Positions 60,514-64,000 of a stretch of 64,000 nt of DNA are shown one piece after another; position 1 is the stretch's first letter, and each line of letters starts with the position of its first letter. Position numbers and translations under genes: made by a program. The DNA is taken from NCBI RefSeq assembly GCF_024978135.1, contig NZ_JANTEZ010000001.1:682001-746000 (forward strand). The letters are read 5' to 3'. Origin of the DNA: Herbiconiux gentiana (GTDB taxonomy: Bacteria > Actinomycetota > Actinomycetes > Actinomycetales > Microbacteriaceae). The notes below the pieces were generated by a model, which was not told where the DNA came from, did not search any database, and saw only the letters and a list, made by a program, of their open reading frames with translations.

Positions 60514-61455
60514 TCAGCCGACCTCGACCAGCACCCGCGGCAGCTCGCTGAGCAGCTCGCTCGCGAGGAAGCCGAGCGGGCCGACCCGCACCGCCAGCCG
60601 GTCGCCCGCCGCCGCGTGGGCGTGCGTCGCCCAGACCGCCGCCTGCTCGAGCGACGTGCCCCGGGCGCAGAGCCCGGTGATCGCCCCGGCGAGCACGTCG
60701 CCGCTGCCGGAGGTGCCAAGCCCGCCGTGACCGGTGCCGACGACCCACAGGCGCCCGTCGGGGTGCGCGACGTGGTTCTGGCACGACACGACGGCATCGT
60801 ACTCGCGGGCGACGGCACGGGCCACCGCGCCGAGGTCGGGGTCGTCGCCCTCGGCGAGCTCCGCGTCGTCGGTCGACGCCAGGAGCCGCCCGGCCTCCCC
60901 CACGTTCGGCGTCAGCACGAGCCGCCCGGCGAGCGACTCGCGCGCCGAGGAGTCGGGCAGCACACCGAGCGCGTAGGCGTCGAGCACCACCACGGTGGAG
61001 TCGTCGAGAAGCTCCGGCAGTCGGTCGAGCATCCGCTTCGCCTCGTCGGCGTCGTCGAGCCCGGGACCCACGAGCACCGCGTCGGCCGAACCCAGGTCGT
61101 CGGCGGCGACGTCGATCGAGCCGCCGTCGATGTGCCCCGCGCTCTCGGGCAGCGGCACCACCCCCGACTCGGGCAGGGCCACGGCCGCCGTCAGCGCCAC
61201 GCTCTCGGCGAGCGCGATGGTGAGCCGACCGGCCCCGACCCGCAAGGTGGCCTCCGCAGCGAGCAGCGCGGCTCCGGGCGAGCGGCGGTCGCCGCCCACG
61301 ACGAGCACCTGCCCGCGGTCGTACTTCGAGGAACCGGGGCCCGGCAGGGGCCAGTCGCGCAGCACGCCGGGGGTGACGACGACGGGCGGCGGCGCATCCT
61401 GAACCCGGTCGGCGGTGGTCGACGCGGTGGTCGAAGCGGTCTCGTCACTGGTCAT
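60514..61455 (-). CDS. nnrD: ADP-dependent NAD(P)H-hydrate dehydratase
   Basis: A 313-residue ribokinase-like repair enzyme that returns hydrated NAD(P)H to its normal form. Motifs: SSKYDRGQVLVVGGDRRSPG, VLVGPGLDD, LTPNVGEAGRLL and GTSGSGDVLAGAITGL, the catalytic anion hole. No fused epimerase domain (NnrE) is present. It overlaps the phosphatase gene by 11 bases. Confidence 0.88.
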   Translation of the reverse strand: MTSDETASTTASTTADRVQDAPPPVVVTPGVLRDWPLPGPGSSKYDRGQVLVVGGDRRSPGAALLAAEATLRVGAGRLTIALAESVALTAAVALPESGVVPLPESAGHIDGGSIDVAADDLGSADAVLVGPGLDDADEAKRMLDRLPELLDDSTVVVLDAYALGVLPDSSARESLAGRLVLTPNVGEAGRLLASTDDAELAEGDDPDLGAVARAVAREYDAVVSCQNHVAHPDGRLWVVGTGHGGLGTSGSGDVLAGAITGLCARGTSLEQAAVWATHAHAAAGDRLAVRVGPLGFLASELLSELPRVLVEVG

Positions 61456-62176
61456 CGGTGTCTCCCGGATGCTCGGTCGGCGCCGCCAGGGCGTCGAGGT
61501 GCTCGTGCTCGGCGAACGTCGCCACCGCCCAGCGACCGCGCCCCGAGGGTCGCACCAGCCGGGTGACGGACGCGTTGGTGACGGTGTGGTCCTGCGCGAA
61601 GTCGAGGATCTCCTCCTCGCCCATCTCGCCGCAGACGTAGAGGAAGAGCATCACGACGGCGTCGTGGGCGGCCACCAGCGCGGTGCCCTCGTCGTCGACG
61701 TCGTCGACGTCCTTCAGGAACGAGCGGATGCGCAGCGCCACGTCGGCCCACGACTCCCCTCCCGGCGGCCGGTAGTAGAACTTGCCCAGCCACCGGCGGC
61801 GAGCGGCCTCCTCGGGGAAGCGGGCCTCGACGCCGACGGCGGTCAGCCGGTCGAGGATGCCGAGCTCACGGTCGCGCAGACGCTCGTCGACGCGGGGTGT
61901 CATCGCGACCCCGGCCTCGGCGAGGGCGAGCTCGATGGTCTGCCGGGCCCGCAGATAGGAGGAGCTCCACACCGTCGTCGGCACGCCGTACTCGGCGTGC
62001 TCGGCGATCCAGGCTCCGAGGGCCCGCGCCTGCTGCTCGCCCAGCGGCGAGAGCGGCACGTCGGCGTCCCGCCATTCGACGGGGATCTCCTCGTCACCGG
62101 CCTCCTGCGCCGCCGTGGCCTGCACGTTCGCCGTGCTCTCCCCGTGCCGCACCAACCACAGCTCTGTCGCGCCCAT
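61445..62176 (-). CDS. Histidine phosphatase family protein
   Basis: A 243-residue phosphoglycerate-mutase-like phosphatase. The catalytic RHG is in LWLVRHGESTANVQ, with RDRELGILDRLTAVG and the second His in VAAHDAVVMLF. The substrate is undetermined. ATG 62176 follows GTGAGGGG. It is the first gene of the pair with nnrD. Confidence 0.85.
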   Translation of the reverse strand: MGATELWLVRHGESTANVQATAAQEAGDEEIPVEWRDADVPLSPLGEQQARALGAWIAEHAEYGVPTTVWSSSYLRARQTIELALAEAGVAMTPRVDERLRDRELGILDRLTAVGVEARFPEEAARRRWLGKFYYRPPGGESWADVALRIRSFLKDVDDVDDEGTALVAAHDAVVMLFLYVCGEMGEEEILDFAQDHTVTNASVTRLVRPSGRGRWAVATFAEHEHLDALAAPTEHPGDTDDQ

Positions 62177-62290
62177 CCCCTCACGGTATGCCGCCGCCGC
62201 GCATCCGCCACCCCCGCCCCCGGCCCCCTTGACGCCGCTGGCCGTCTTGACGCCCTGGCCCCCACGGCCACGCCGGGCCATGATCGAGGC

Positions 62291-63349
62291 ATGAGCACGA
62301 TCGCGCCGATGCTGGCCAAGGCCGTCCCCGCCGTCCCCGCGCCCGAGAGCGTCGACGGCGGGCTCCTCTACGAACCGAAGTGGGACGGGTTCCGCGGGGT
62401 GATCTCCTACGACGGCTCGGGCACGGCCGACGGGGTCGAGATCGGCAGCCGCGGGTCGAAGCCGCTGACGCGGTACTTCCCCGAGCTCACCGAGGCGCTG
62501 GCGCGCATCCTGCCCGGGCCCTGCGTGCTCGACGGCGAGATCGTGGTGCCGATCGCGGTCGACGGAGGCCGGGCGAAGCTCGACTGGGAGGCGCTCTCGC
62601 AGCGCATCCACCCGGCGGCCTCGCGCGTGGCGAAGCTCGCCGTCGAGACCCCGGCGCTGTTCGTGGCGTTCGACCTGCTGGAGCGGGACGACGAGTCGCT
62701 GCTCGAGCGGCCGTTCTCGGCCCGGCGCGACGCGCTCGAGGAGCTCGCCGACGGGCTGCCTGCGCCGTTCCACCTCTCGCGCACCACCGCCGACGTCGAA
62801 CTCGCCCGGCGCTGGCTCGAGGAGTTCGAGGGCGCCGGGCTCGACGGGGTGGTCGCCAAGCCGCTCGCCGCCGCCTACGCCCCGGGCAAGCGCGTGATGC
62901 TGAAGGTGAAGCACCACCGCACCGCCGACGTCGTGGTGACGGGCTACCGCGTGCACACGAGCGGGCGCGGCGTCGGATCGCTGCTGCTGGGGCTCTACGA
63001 CGGCGACGGGCGGGGCGACCTGCGGGGCGTGGGCGGGGCCTCCGCGTTCACCGACAAGCGCCGGCTCGAGCTGATCGACGAGCTGGAGCCCTACGTCGAG
63101 CGCGACGCCGACGGGCAGCCGGTGCGGGGCGAGGGCGAGCGCAGCCGCTTCTCGTCGAGCAAGGACGTGTCGTTCGTGAAGCTGCGGCCCGAGCTGGTGG
63201 CCGAGGTGCGGTACGACCAGATGGAGGGGCTGCGGTTCCGGCACACGGTGCAGTTCGAGCGCTGGCGGCCCGATCGCGAGGCGCGCTCGTGCACCTTCGA
63301 GCAGCTCGACCGGCCGATCGCGTACGACCTGGGCGACGTGCTCGACTGA
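62291..63349 (+). CDS. ATP-dependent DNA ligase, LigC-like
   Basis: A 352-residue ligase. Motif I with the AMP-accepting Lys30 is EPKWDGFR; DGEIVVP is motif III, GLDGVVAKPL motif IV and VMLKVKHHRTAD motif V. The C-terminal OB-fold (VRYDQMEGLRFRHTVQF) follows. No polymerase or nuclease domain is fused, so it is the stand-alone LigC kind. It is convergent with the LigD-type polymerase gene at the window edge. Confidence 0.9.
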   Translation: MSTIAPMLAKAVPAVPAPESVDGGLLYEPKWDGFRGVISYDGSGTADGVEIGSRGSKPLTRYFPELTEALARILPGPCVLDGEIVVPIAVDGGRAKLDWEALSQRIHPAASRVAKLAVETPALFVAFDLLERDDESLLERPFSARRDALEELADGLPAPFHLSRTTADVELARRWLEEFEGAGLDGVVAKPLAAAYAPGKRVMLKVKHHRTADVVVTGYRVHTSGRGVGSLLLGLYDGDGRGDLRGVGGASAFTDKRRLELIDELEPYVERDADGQPVRGEGERSRFSSSKDVSFVKLRPELVAEVRYDQMEGLRFRHTVQFERWRPDREARSCTFEQLDRPIAYDLGDVLD

Positions 63350-63376
63350 GGCGCGCGCCCTTCGGGGGGCAGCCGA

Positions 63377-64000
63377 TCAGTCGTCGTGGCGGGCCCGGCT
63401 CGGCTGCACGCGCGGCGGCTCACCTGGCATCTTCGGGTAGTCGGGCGGGAACGGCAGCTCGCCGAGCCCCGACTCGAGGTCGCGGGCCCACCACTCCATC
63501 AGCACGTCGATGGTGCCCGGATGCTCGGCCATCCCCGCCCACGGATCGCCGACCGTGCGCAGCCGCTCGGGCACCGTCAGCACGGTGAACGCGGTGGGGT
63601 CGGCGTCGGGCAGCTCGTCCCAGGTGATCGGGCACGAGACCGGAGCGTGGGCGAGCGCCCGAGGGCTGTAGGCGCCGGCCATGGTGCGGTCGCGGTTGGC
63701 CTGGTTGAAGTCGACGAAGACGCGCTGCCCGCGCTCCTCCTTCCACCAGTTGGTGGTGACCTGCTCGGGCATCCGTCGTTCGAGCTCGCGGGCGGCGGCG
63801 ATCACCGCGTGCCGCACGTCGAGGAACTCGCGGGTCGGCTCGATCGGCGCGAAGACGTGCAGGCCGCGGTTGCCCGAGGTCTTGATGAAGGCGTCGAGGC
63901 CGGCGTCGGCCAATACCTTGCGCAGCTCGAACGCGATCGGCACGGCGTCGCCGAAGTCGGTGCCCGGCTGCGGGTCGAGGTCGATGCGCAGCTGGTCGGG
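63377..64000 (-). CDS. LigD-type polymerase (PrimPol) domain protein, cut by window edge
   Basis: 208 codons are visible and the start lies beyond 64000. RIDLDPQPG near the edge holds the catalytic Asp pair, KTSGNRGLHVFAPI is the His-containing motif, and RVFVDFNQANRDRTMAGAYS completes the LigD polymerase signature. It fills DNA ends in non-homologous end joining. Here it is separate from the ligase gene. No Ku gene is in view. Confidence 0.85.
   Translation of the reverse strand, partial: PDQLRIDLDPQPGTDFGDAVPIAFELRKVLADAGLDAFIKTSGNRGLHVFAPIEPTREFLDVRHAVIAAARELERRMPEQVTTNWWKEERGQRVFVDFNQANRDRTMAGAYSPRALAHAPVSCPITWDELPDADPTAFTVLTVPERLRTVGDPWAGMAEHPGTIDVLMEWWARDLESGLGELPFPPDYPKMPGEPPRVQPSRARHDD

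Overview
The window is GC-rich and densely coded. It has actinobacterial hallmarks: a tatA/C/B set with an actinobacterial TatB, an HspR-type operator in front of a Clp ATPase, DUF3618 and YtxH-like envelope proteins, CW_binding_2 repeats, and separate NHEJ-type ligase and polymerase genes. The flavour of the proteins suggests Microbacteriaceae. I cannot name a genus, and no rRNA or tRNA gene is present to help.

Layout. (1) 0-4.6 kb is an accessory, defence-like patch: a GIY-YIG protein overlapping a MazG-like pyrophosphohydrolase, HipB with a truncated HipA and a canonical-looking HipB operator, HicAB, a RhuM-Fic protein, and a 52-codon chimeric ORF that joins a MazG-like fragment in frame to the tail of the neighbouring SDR. 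(2) 3.9-5.2 kb holds a MerR/SDR divergent pair. (3) 5.2-13.1 kb is a sugar or amino-sugar island: ABC importer, two SIS proteins, two kinases and a GntR regulator, with short palindromes at the promoters. (4) 13.2-21.6 kb contains a TetR/reductase pair with two matching operators, an MFS pump, several tandem-repeat arrays, and a tatACB cluster next to a Tat-exported intradiol dioxygenase. A vapBC pair with frameshifted vapC follows. (5) 21.8-38.2 kb is the most interesting part. It holds a BMP-type ABC importer with an IclR regulator, then a set of enzyme families that matches vitamin B6 degradation pathway I almost step for step. (6) 38.4-64 kb is mostly housekeeping: GH13 glucosidase, LtrA, acyl-CoA ligase, EAL-DICT protein, Clp ATPase, cell-wall protein, CBS protein, an RsbV/W/U-like stress switch, exported membrane-anchored proteins, a lytic transglycosylase, an NAD(P)HX dehydratase, a DNA ligase and a LigD-type polymerase cut by the window edge.

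How region 5 would work. Pyridoxine is oxidised to pyridoxal by the GMC oxidase (30.5 kb). An SDR dehydrogenase (29.8 kb) makes 4-pyridoxolactone and a metallo-beta-lactamase-fold lactonase (29.1 kb) opens it to 4-pyridoxate. The 5-hydroxymethyl group is then oxidised by an enzyme not yet pinned down. A 3-hydroxyacyl-CoA-dehydrogenase-like enzyme (33.4 kb) makes the dicarboxylate, a class II aldolase-type decarboxylase (34.5 kb) removes CO2, a flavin monooxygenase (35.9 kb) opens the ring, and an alpha/beta hydrolase (32.6 kb) releases succinate semialdehyde, acetate, ammonia and CO2. The BMP-type importer and IclR regulator would supply uptake and control. A 16-base sequence shared by the importer promoter and the lactonase promoter supports joint regulation. 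Substrate assignments rest on family, gene combination and a few diagnostic residues; nothing here proves them biochemically.
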